In this document: positions 1 to 8,404 of the stretch, in pieces | Numbering within the stretch: position 1 is the stretch's first letter | Layout of the letters: every line of letters starts with the position of its first letter | Origin: Rhizobiaceae bacterium | GTDB taxonomy: Bacteria > Pseudomonadota > Alphaproteobacteria > Rhizobiales > Rhizobiaceae | Assembly (NCBI GenBank): GCA_023953845.1 | Contig: JAMLJC010000002.1 | Coordinates: 558,001-622,000, forward strand | Direction: 5' to 3' | Length of the DNA: 64,000 bases | Program-made: the position numbers and the translations under genes | The notes under the pieces: generated by a model | Told to the model about the DNA's origin: nothing | Databases searched by the model: none | Seen by the model: only the letters and a program-made list of their open reading frames with translations

Positions 1-1
1 G

Positions 2-82
2 GACCCGGCGGCTGAAGAGCGGGACACCGCGCCGGCCGGTCAGGCGAAAGGTGCGGCGTCGTCCAACGCCGGCCCGGCATGA
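2..82 (+). CDS. Possible 3' end of an upstream gene (partial)
   Basis: An open frame enters from the left edge and stops at a TGA at 80-82, giving 26 residues rich in Ala, Pro, Gly and Gln, the composition of a disordered C-terminal tail. It lies directly before the direct repeat and -10-like element of the next gene, which fits the end of a plus-strand gene. There is no recognisable motif and 26 codons is too short to prove coding, so this is a weak call. Confidence 0.3.
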   Translation, partial: DPAAEERDTAPAGQAKGAASSNAGPA

Positions 83-89
83 AGGGTCG

Positions 90-126
90 GCCGTTCAGTT
101 GCCGTTCAGCTTGCTTCTCCTATAAG
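90..126 (+). promoter_or_regulatory. Direct-repeat operator plus -10-like element
   Basis: The 9-mer GCCGTTCAG occurs at 90-98 and again at 101-109, a period of 11 bp (one helical turn). A TATAAG hexamer follows at 121-126. Tandem repeats one turn apart just upstream of the -10 are typical of sites for OmpR-type response regulators. The gene served is the small exported protein starting at 180. The regulator is not identifiable from this window. Confidence 0.5.
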
Positions 127-179
127 GTTACGTGCGACGGATTGGCCGTCGACCAGGCAAAGAGGCGGTAGGAGATACC

Positions 180-452
180 GTGACGAACATGAAGAAGCTG
201 CTGATCGGATTTGCCGCGCTTGTCGCAGCGGCCAATGCGGCGATGTCTGCGACTGCGGTCAACAAGGATGGCGAGCCACGCACGATTGTCGTCACCGAGG
301 GGGGCGACAAGAGCGAGCTTTCCATCGCGGCGGGCGAGACGCTGGATTTTTGCCCCAATGGCTGCTTCGTGACGCTGCCGAACGGCGACCGTGAGGCGCT
401 GACCGGTTCCGAGACCATCGAGATCATGAACGGCGTCGCCCGCGTCAAGTAG
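180..452 (+). CDS. Small exported protein with a CxxxC motif
   Basis: About 90 residues. The N-terminus MTNMKKLLIGFAALVAAANA is a signal peptide, so the mature protein of about 65 residues should be periplasmic. The mature part holds one motif, FCPNGCF, whose two Cys could form a disulfide or bind metal. I chose GTG at 180 because AGGAG at 170-174 is 5 bp away; ATG at 189 in the same frame is the alternative and gives the cleaner signal peptide. The gene has its own tandem-repeat promoter and its own terminator, so it is probably a monocistronic, regulated unit. Function unknown; similar short CxxxC proteins occur in rhizobia. Confidence 0.75.
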   Translation: MTNMKKLLIGFAALVAAANAAMSATAVNKDGEPRTIVVTEGGDKSELSIAAGETLDFCPNGCFVTLPNGDREALTGSETIEIMNGVARVK

Positions 453-476
453 TCCGGGTTGAATCCCGCTCGTCAG

Positions 477-501
477 GGCCGTGCGATTTGCGCGGCCTTT
501 T
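477..501 (+). terminator. Rho-independent terminator
   Basis: GGCCGTGC at 477-484 pairs with GCGCGGCC at 490-497 (one G-U pair) around a 5-nt loop and is followed by four T residues at 498-501. It lies 24 bp after the stop of the small exported protein. Confidence 0.75.
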
Positions 502-662
502 ATGTTTTCGGGCAAGCAAGCGTTAAACCTAACGCGTGAAAAGCACCCGGACGACCCCACCGGCGCCCTCCCGGTTAAGCCTTATCTGACTCCGGCCCGC
601 TATACCGCGTTCAAAGACGCCCGGTCAGGGCGCGGGACGGCAAGAACAGGGTGGCAGGCCGG

Positions 663-2102
663 ATGGACGCGAGGTCGGACAACACGACGATTCCGTTTGC
701 CGTCGATCTCGACGGTACGCTGATTGCGACCGACCTTTTGTGGGAAGGTCTGTTCCTGCTTTTGAGAAAGCACCCGCTCTGCCTTTTCATGCTCCCGTTC
801 TGGGTGCTGTACGGGCCGGCGCGTCTCAAGCAGGAAATCGCCGCGCGCGTGAGCATCGATCCGACACTGCTGCCCTATCGTGCGGAAGTGGTCGAACGCA
901 TCAGGGCCGAGCGCGCAGCCGGGCGCCAGACGATCCTCGCCACCGGCACGCCGCGCAAATTCGCGGAGGCGATCGCCGCCCATCTCGGCATCTTCGACAG
1001 GGTGATGGCGACCGACGGGCTTCACAACCTCACATCCGAGCGCAAGCGCGCCGCGCTGTGCGAAGCGTTCGGCGACGGCGGTTTCGACTACGTCGGCAAC
1101 AGCCGGCATGACCTCAAGGTGTTCGATGCCGCCCGCACGGCCGTCGTCGTTGCCCCGGACCGGCCGGCGGCCCGGTGGCGGGCCCGGCATAAGGCCGAAT
1201 TGCTGGAGACGCCTCGTCCTACCCTCAAGACGCTGCTGAAAATGCTGCGCGTGCACCAGTGGCTCAAGAACGTGCTGATCGCGGTGCCGGTGGTGCTCTC
1301 GCACGAATACGCCAATCTTCAGATGATCGGCGCGTGCATCCTCGCCTTCATCTCCTTCAGCGCCTCTGCTTCGGCCGTCTACATCGTCAACGACTTCTTC
1401 GATCTGGGTCTCGACCGCCGCCATGCGACGAAGCGCAACAGGCCATTCGCCAGCGGGCTCCTGTCCATGAAATTCGGGATGGTCTGCGTGGTGCTGCTGC
1501 TTGCCGTGAGCTTCGCCACGGCGCTGTTCCTGCCGCCGCTCTTCATGGCCGCGCTGGCGACCTATCTCGTGGCGACCACGGGCTATTCGCTGTCGATCAA
1601 GCGTATGCTGCTGCTCGACGTGCTGATGCTTGCCGGACTCTATACGATGCGAATCCTGGCCGGCACAGCCGCGACCGGAACGGACATATCGTTCTGGCTG
1701 CTGGCGTTCTCCACCTTCTTCTTCCTGTCGCTTGCGCTGGTGAAGCGCTACGTCGAACTGCGCACGACGACGCTCGATCCCAAGCAGCGCATCGCCGGGC
1801 GTGGCTATCGGCCGGAAGACGAGGATATCGTCGCGCAGGCCGGCATGGCTTCCGCCTTCTCCTCGGCGCTGGTTCTGGCGCTTTACATCGACAGCGACGC
1901 GGTGCGTGAGCAGTATGCGCATCCCTACATGATCTGGCCGCTCGCGGTGATCGTGCTCTACCTCACCATGCGGATATGGATACTGGCGCGACGCGACGAG
2001 ATGCATCACGACCCCGTCGTCTTCATCACGCGCGACTGGCGCAGCCAGCTGGTGACGGTCTTCGGCGCGCTGCTGCTCGTCGCGGCGGTGGTGGCGCCAT
2101 GA
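663..2102 (+). CDS. HAD phosphatase - UbiA prenyltransferase fusion (DPPR synthase-like)
   Basis: Two-domain membrane protein of about 479 residues. Residues 1-180 are a HAD domain with the nucleophile motif DLDGTL (D15, D17) and a late acidic motif VGNSRHD. Residues 190-479 are a UbiA-type polytopic membrane domain with the Mg-prenyl-diphosphate motif NDFFDxxxD at 243-251. UbiA enzymes of this subgroup transfer phosphoribose from PRPP to polyprenyl phosphate (as mycobacterial Rv3806c), and the HAD part could dephosphorylate the product. The downstream DprE1 homologue, overlapping by an ATGA, supports this role. GTG at 651 is an alternative start. The acceptor lipid and final sugar are unknown. 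Confidence 0.85.
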   Translation: MDARSDNTTIPFAVDLDGTLIATDLLWEGLFLLLRKHPLCLFMLPFWVLYGPARLKQEIAARVSIDPTLLPYRAEVVERIRAERAAGRQTILATGTPRKFAEAIAAHLGIFDRVMATDGLHNLTSERKRAALCEAFGDGGFDYVGNSRHDLKVFDAARTAVVVAPDRPAARWRARHKAELLETPRPTLKTLLKMLRVHQWLKNVLIAVPVVLSHEYANLQMIGACILAFISFSASASAVYIVNDFFDLGLDRRHATKRNRPFASGLLSMKFGMVCVVLLLAVSFATALFLPPLFMAALATYLVATTGYSLSIKRMLLLDVLMLAGLYTMRILAGTAATGTDISFWLLAFSTFFFLSLALVKRYVELRTTTLDPKQRIAGRGYRPEDEDIVAQAGMASAFSSALVLALYIDSDAVREQYAHPYMIWPLAVIVLYLTMRIWILARRDEMHHDPVVFITRDWRSQLVTVFGALLLVAAVVAP

Positions 2103-3451
2103 CAGTCCGCCATGAGAGCTTTGGGCGTGTCGCCGCTCCCGTCCATCGATCGATGTCGGCGGACGCGGCGATCACGGCGCTTTCCCGGAGAACGCCGGAG
2201 CGGGATTCGCTGCTCGCCTACGGCAACGGACGGAGCTACGGCGATTCGTGCCTGAATCCGCGGGGCGCGATGATCGACATGCGCGGCCGCAGCCGCATCC
2301 TGTCTTTCGACCCGAGCGACGGTGCGATCGAGGTCGAGGCCGGCGTCCTGCTTTCGGACATTATCGCCCATGCCGCGCCGCACGGATATTTTCCCGCGGT
2401 CGTCCCCGGCACGCAATTCGTCACCGTCGGCGGCGCGATCGCCAATGACCTGCATGGCAAGAACCATCATCGCCGGGGAACCTTCGGCGGTCACGTCGAC
2501 AGTTTCATCCTGATGCGATCCGATGGCGAGCAGATCGTCTGCTCGCGCACCCGGAACGCCGAACTCTTCGCGGCGACGATCGGCGGCATGGGCCTCACCG
2601 GCCTGATCCTGTCGGCGCGGCTTTACCTGATGAAGGTTCCGTCGCTCGACGTGGCCGAGCGGGTCGTGCCGTTCCCGAGCATCGAAGCCTATCTCGACCT
2701 TGCGGAAGCCGCCGACGCGGACAACGAATATGCGGTTGCGTGGATCGATCAACTGGCAACCGGAGTGCATGCGGGTCGTGGCCTGCTGCTGACAGGCAAT
2801 CACGCCGAGACTGCCGCCTCACCGCAGGCCATAAGGAAAGCGCGGCTCGGCGTGCCGTTCGCGCCGCCGATGACGGTGCTGAACCAGCCGTTCCTGAAGC
2901 TTTTCAACGCAGCCTATCGTTGGGCAAAGAGCCGCAAGCAGGGCGTTCACGTCTCCGGCTATCAGTCCTTCTTCTTTCCGCTGGACGGTGTCAACGACTG
3001 GAACCTGCTATATGGGCCGCGTGGACTGCACCAGCACCAGAGCGTCATTCCGTTTGACGCGGCGCGCGAGGCCGTGCCGGCACTGCTGGCGGCGTCGCAC
3101 AAGGCGGGGCAGGGGTCGTTCCTGACCGTCCTGAAGCGGTTTGGCGACATTGGATCGCCCGGCCTGCTATCGTTCCCGCGGCCGGGCTATACGCTTACGC
3201 TCGACTTCCCGCACCGTGGCGAACGCACGCTTGCGCTGCTCGCCGAGCTGGACCGCATCACGGTAGACGCCGGCGGCGCCGTCAATCCCTACAAGGACGC
3301 GCGTATGAGCGCGGAGACGTTCGCGGCCTCGTTTCCCGATTTCCGCAAGCTGGCAGCCAGACGCGATCCCGCTTTCAGCTCGGGTTTCTGGCAGCGCACG
3401 GGAGAGCGGCTGCTCAATCAGGAAATTCATCTCGCGCAGGCCGCGGAATAG
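2099..3451 (+). CDS. FAD-dependent DprE1-like polyprenylphosphoryl-ribose 2'-oxidase
   Basis: 450-residue VAO-type flavoenzyme. The FAD motif GRSYGD is at 44-49 and the block GTQFVTVGGAIANDLHGKNH at 104-123 closely matches what I recall of mycobacterial DprE1. The catalytic Lys of DprE1 (K418) corresponds to K399 in NPYKDAR. The Cys that covalently traps benzothiazinones in DprE1 (C387) corresponds to T367 in TLTLDFP. DprE1 oxidises the 2'-OH of lipid-linked ribose; DprE2 normally reduces the ketone to arabinose. No DprE2-like short SDR is next to it. Overlaps the preceding gene by 4 bp, so translation is probably coupled. Confidence 0.85.
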   Translation: MTVRHESFGRVAAPVHRSMSADAAITALSRRTPERDSLLAYGNGRSYGDSCLNPRGAMIDMRGRSRILSFDPSDGAIEVEAGVLLSDIIAHAAPHGYFPAVVPGTQFVTVGGAIANDLHGKNHHRRGTFGGHVDSFILMRSDGEQIVCSRTRNAELFAATIGGMGLTGLILSARLYLMKVPSLDVAERVVPFPSIEAYLDLAEAADADNEYAVAWIDQLATGVHAGRGLLLTGNHAETAASPQAIRKARLGVPFAPPMTVLNQPFLKLFNAAYRWAKSRKQGVHVSGYQSFFFPLDGVNDWNLLYGPRGLHQHQSVIPFDAAREAVPALLAASHKAGQGSFLTVLKRFGDIGSPGLLSFPRPGYTLTLDFPHRGERTLALLAELDRITVDAGGAVNPYKDARMSAETFAASFPDFRKLAARRDPAFSSGFWQRTGERLLNQEIHLAQAAE

Positions 3452-3475
3452 GCAATCGGTACGGATGACGATCGC

Positions 3476-3904
3476 ATGAAATACATTGTCTTCATTCTCT
3501 TCACGGTGATGACCAACGCTGCGGCGCAACTCATGCTCAAGCAGGGCATGATGGCGCTCGGGCCGATCTCCTTCGACGGCGTCAACCCGATCGTGAAGCT
3601 GCTGCAGATCGTGTTCAGCCCGTGGGTGTTCCTCGGCCTCTGCACCTTCGTGATTTCCATGGCCTCGCATCTCTATGTGCTGTCGAAGGTCGAATTGTCC
3701 TTTGCCTATCCGTTTCTCAGCCTCGCCTACGTCGCCGTGGCGATCTTCGCGTATTTCGTGTTCCGCGAGGACCTCAACGCATGGCGCATCGCCGGCATCG
3801 GCTTCATCTGCATCGGCACCATCCTGATCGCTCAGGGTGGCGCGGGCCATGCCGAGGCATCCCCTTCCCAGGAACCAGTCCAGACGAGTGAGCTAGCCCG
3901 ATGA
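3476..3904 (+). CDS. Small EamA/SMR-type membrane protein (ArnE-like flippase candidate)
   Basis: 142 residues with four predicted membrane helices and a short polar C-terminus, the size and layout of SMR/ArnE/ArnF proteins that act as dimers. The segment KVELSFAYPFLSLAYV is typical of the family. In an operon building a polyprenyl-phosphate-linked sugar, the natural role is moving that lipid-sugar across the inner membrane, as ArnE/F do for undecaprenyl-phosphate aminoarabinose. The stop overlaps the next start (ATGA at 3901-3904). The substrate is inferred from context only; a generic drug/metabolite exporter cannot be excluded. Confidence 0.7.
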   Translation: MKYIVFILFTVMTNAAAQLMLKQGMMALGPISFDGVNPIVKLLQIVFSPWVFLGLCTFVISMASHLYVLSKVELSFAYPFLSLAYVAVAIFAYFVFREDLNAWRIAGIGFICIGTILIAQGGAGHAEASPSQEPVQTSELAR

Positions 3905-4908
3905 GACACATTATCTTTGGAGGCGACGGCTTCGTCGGCCGCCACCTAGCGCCGAAGCTGGTCGCCGATGGCCATGAAGTCGTGGTGGCCGATATCGCCA
4001 AATCCGACCTGCCGCACTACCGCCATGTGCGCCACATCAAGACGGACGTGACCGATCCCGATTCCGTCGCGGCCATCGGCATCAGGGCGGACGACATGGT
4101 CTACAATCTGTCGGCCAAGATGCTGTCGCCCATCCAGGTGCGAGCCAAGCGCCATGAGTTCTTTTATCCCGTGAACTACAACGGCACGGTGCACATCATC
4201 GACGCCATGGCGAAGGCCGGAGCGCCGAACCTCGTGCATTTCACGACGGATATGATCTACGGCCACACGGTGACTTATCCGATGACCGAGGATCATCCGG
4301 TGGCGCCGCTCGGCGAGTACGGCATGTCGAAGTGGGAAACCGAGCTGCTGGCCGCCGAATGGCGCAAGCGAGGCATGAACATCTCGCTCTTTCGCCCACG
4401 CCTCATCATCGGACCCGGCCGTCTCGGCATCCTCGAAAAGCTGTTCAAGCTAATCGACTGGAACCTTCCGGTGCCGATGATCGGTTCCGGCAAGAACCCC
4501 TATCAGTTCATCTCCGTGTTCGACTGCGCCGAGGCCGCCCGGCTTGCCTGGAAAGCAGGGGTGCCGAACGAGGCCTACAATCTCGGCTCTCTCAACCCGC
4601 CGCCGGTGCGCAAGCTGCTGGGCGACCTGATCCGCCATGCCGGTTCGAAGTCGATCCTGATCCCGACGCCGGGCTGGGCGGTGAAGCGCACCCTCGACCT
4701 GCTCGACTGGCTGAATATGCCGATCATGGACCCCGAACAGTATCTCATCGCCGACGAGGAATGCGTGCTCGACGTCTCGAAGGGCAAGCGCGACCTCGGC
4801 TGGGTGCCGCAATATCGCGACGAGGACATGCTGAGCGCCGCCTACACCGAATATCGCGCGAAAAAGGAAGGCCGCCCGGTCTCCGCCTCGCATGTGCCCG
4901 CCGAATAG
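3901..4908 (+). CDS. NAD-dependent epimerase/dehydratase (extended SDR)
   Basis: 335 residues. The Rossmann motif GGDGFVG begins at residue 7 (G7-x2-G10-x2-G13) and the catalytic YxxxK is Y140-GMS-K144. Length and motif spacing fit extended SDRs that act on nucleotide sugars or other sugar derivatives, not the 250-residue classical SDR DprE2. It sits between the ArnE-like flippase and an aminotransferase with a 4-bp overlap and a 9-bp gap. It could reduce or epimerise the keto-pentose made by the DprE1-like enzyme, or make a separate keto-sugar for amination. The substrate is unknown. Confidence 0.75.
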   Translation: MRHIIFGGDGFVGRHLAPKLVADGHEVVVADIAKSDLPHYRHVRHIKTDVTDPDSVAAIGIRADDMVYNLSAKMLSPIQVRAKRHEFFYPVNYNGTVHIIDAMAKAGAPNLVHFTTDMIYGHTVTYPMTEDHPVAPLGEYGMSKWETELLAAEWRKRGMNISLFRPRLIIGPGRLGILEKLFKLIDWNLPVPMIGSGKNPYQFISVFDCAEAARLAWKAGVPNEAYNLGSLNPPPVRKLLGDLIRHAGSKSILIPTPGWAVKRTLDLLDWLNMPIMDPEQYLIADEECVLDVSKGKRDLGWVPQYRDEDMLSAAYTEYRAKKEGRPVSASHVPAE

Positions 4909-4917
4909 GAGTTTTCG

Positions 4918-6390
<1,473 letters not shown>

Positions 6391-6411
6391 GGCCAGCCAT
6401 AGCCGAAACGA

Positions 6412-6436
6412 AGCCGGGCCTCGCGCCCGGCTTTTT
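6412..6436. terminator. Terminator of the lipid-sugar operon
   Basis: AGCCGGGC at 6412-6419 and GCCCGGCT at 6425-6432 form a perfect 8-bp stem with a 5-nt loop, followed by TTTTT through 6436. It lies between convergent genes and ends the plus-strand operon. Confidence 0.9.
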
Positions 6437-6441
6437 CATGT

Positions 6442-8190
6442 CTATTCGATCCCGGTGAATTTCGGATTCACGAAAGCATCGTAGCAGGCGTCGAGCCTTA
6501 TGCGCCTGTGCTTTACGAGCGCGGGTTCATAGAGCTTGTAAAGGGCTGCGTTGGCGGTGGTCGGCGGGCACGTCGGATAGAGGACCAGATCGGTCTCCGC
6601 CACGGCCGTCTCTTCGGCCGATCCGGGCGCGGGGACGGCGCGGAACGGGTCGGCCCCGATGGCGATATGCCTGGGCGCCCGTCTGTCCATCAGCCACGGG
6701 AACGGATTGACGAAATTCAGCGACGCGATGGTTTCGAAGCGGACACCCCTTGCTGCCTCCAGCGCGTGTATGGAATCGATCGCTCGGGCGACCGCGCCCA
6801 GATAGATGATCTGGAAGTCGAAGTCCGAATAGAGGACCGGCGTCGGCAGTTCGCCGACCGCGATCATGTCATCGTAAAGCGCGCGATGCTCCGGATAGAA
6901 ACCGAGCATGTGTTCGACACGGTCGGCCACTTCCTCACGCATGTTGACGTGGCCGAGTGTCTTCAGGTTGCTGGCTTCAAGATGTGTATTCTTGATGCCG
7001 CCCACATAAGCCCGCGCGGCGCGCTCGGCTATCGCGACAGCAGGGGGCAGGGAAATCGCGGCGGACAGTCCCGCGACCGCGATCATCAGGGCGGGCCGCG
7101 AGATCATTCCGCCAATACCGAGAATGACGGCGAGCACGACCGGCCAGAGGAAGATGAGAGCCTGGCTGCCGGTGTTCTGCGTCTCGAACAGGATGCCGGC
7201 GAAAAGCACGACGAGAAGCCAGAACGCCTTGCTGTCGAAGAAGGCGGCTGCCTCGACAAGACTGGCGCCGGCGAAGGCTCCTTTTGCCCTGCCGATCAGC
7301 TTCGCGCGATTGCTCCAGATGAGCAGCAGCGCGAGCATCCCGGTCGGCGCCAGCATGCCGAAATTCAGCGATGCCGACTGCAGGAAGCGCGGCGCCAGCG
7401 TACCGCTGTTCATCTCCACCAGCAGCAGGATGTCACGCACATAAGCACTGACAATGCCGGTCGCGATTTCGAGGATGCCAAGGATGGCGAAGAACGCGAC
7501 CGCTGATGCCACTGCGTGGCGCAACGGGACGCGGCCAGCCATGAAGGCGTATGCCGCAATGATGCCGCCTGCCACGAAACCTGTGATCTTGAGGAAGAAC
7601 ATCGCCATGATGGCGAGCGTGATGACGACTGCGAGCAACCGGCGTTCCTGCATGAACAGGATCGCGGCCACCAGCACGTAGAGCATCTGGCAGACCTGCC
7701 GGTTGTAGATGCCGAAGGCGTCCGAGCCCGGAAATGGATAAAACTCGCGCGTGTTGAAAGGCAGCAGCGCGAAGATCAGGAAAGGAACGAGCAGCGCGAG
7801 CGCAACGATGCGCGAGCGGCGCTGCACGTCCCAGACCACAAGCGCCATAAGCGGTGCGGTGACGGCGAGCAGCGACCAATGGGCCATCAGGGCCGGCTGG
7901 CCGTTGGGGAACACGGCGAGCCATCCCGCGAAGAGATAATAGCCGAGCGGCCCGACAGGCGTGAAGAAGTCTAGGATCGGCGCCTGCCCGCTGAATATGC
8001 GGTTGGCGGCGTCGTAATAAATATAAACGTCCCAATACATCGGGCCGATCGGCACGGAGACCGGCAGAGAAAGCAGCAGGCAGACGGCGATGACGGCGAT
8101 CGCCAGAATGGCCAGCGGAGACGCGAGATAAGGGCCTGCCGCCGAAACGGTCTCCCGACGCTTGCGATTTTCGTTCAGCGCGACGCTCAT
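6442..8190 (-). CDS. Multi-pass membrane protein, GT-C-like glycosyltransferase candidate
   Basis: About 582 residues with roughly a dozen hydrophobic segments in the first 400 residues and a soluble C-terminal domain of about 170. The first extracytoplasmic loop contains MYWDVYIYYDAANRI, with acidic residues in the place where GT-C enzymes keep their metal or catalytic acids. Start chosen at ATG 8190 (AAGG 6 bp upstream); ATG 8214 is possible. It faces the lipid-sugar operon tail to tail, so it could be the transferase that uses the lipid-linked sugar in the periplasm. No family name can be given with certainty; another membrane glycosyltransferase lies at 40.5-42.1 kb. Confidence 0.6.
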   Translation of the reverse strand: MSVALNENRKRRETVSAAGPYLASPLAILAIAVIAVCLLLSLPVSVPIGPMYWDVYIYYDAANRIFSGQAPILDFFTPVGPLGYYLFAGWLAVFPNGQPALMAHWSLLAVTAPLMALVVWDVQRRSRIVALALLVPFLIFALLPFNTREFYPFPGSDAFGIYNRQVCQMLYVLVAAILFMQERRLLAVVITLAIMAMFFLKITGFVAGGIIAAYAFMAGRVPLRHAVASAVAFFAILGILEIATGIVSAYVRDILLLVEMNSGTLAPRFLQSASLNFGMLAPTGMLALLLIWSNRAKLIGRAKGAFAGASLVEAAAFFDSKAFWLLVVLFAGILFETQNTGSQALIFLWPVVLAVILGIGGMISRPALMIAVAGLSAAISLPPAVAIAERAARAYVGGIKNTHLEASNLKTLGHVNMREEVADRVEHMLGFYPEHRALYDDMIAVGELPTPVLYSDFDFQIIYLGAVARAIDSIHALEAARGVRFETIASLNFVNPFPWLMDRRAPRHIAIGADPFRAVPAPGSAEETAVAETDLVLYPTCPPTTANAALYKLYEPALVKHRRIRLDACYDAFVNPKFTGIE

Positions 8191-8331
8191 CGCGGGCCTT
8201 TCCGGATGCAACATGACGGCTCACAGTCCTACCAGCGGTCCTGTGCGAAAGCGTTAACGCTCGTCACGAACCTTCGGTTAAGGTTTATGGTGGCGGGCGT
8301 TGGCGCCCGAGGTCGCGGGCCGTTTTTGCCA

Positions 8332-8342
8332 TGTCGCAAACA
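8332..8342 (+). promoter_or_regulatory. TGTCGC-NN-ACA element before the FAD/GcvT gene
   Basis: TGTCGCAAACA lies 62 bp upstream of the ATG at 8405. The same pattern TGTCGC-NN-ACA recurs three times in front of the GbdR-like regulator, and a related half-site lies in the corrinoid/MttB promoter. Inferred binding site for the GlxA/AraC-type regulator encoded at 11950-12951. Confidence 0.5.
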
Positions 8343-8404
8343 AGCTGCACTCGCGCCGCATCGCCTTATAGTGTGCGCGCAAAGGCATCGCGGAGTGACG
8401 GGCA

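Noticed and set aside
600..2009. Minus-strand open frame of about 470 codons opposite the HAD-UbiA gene
   Set aside because: Low-complexity Arg/Gln/His-rich translation with no domain, opposite a well-supported gene.
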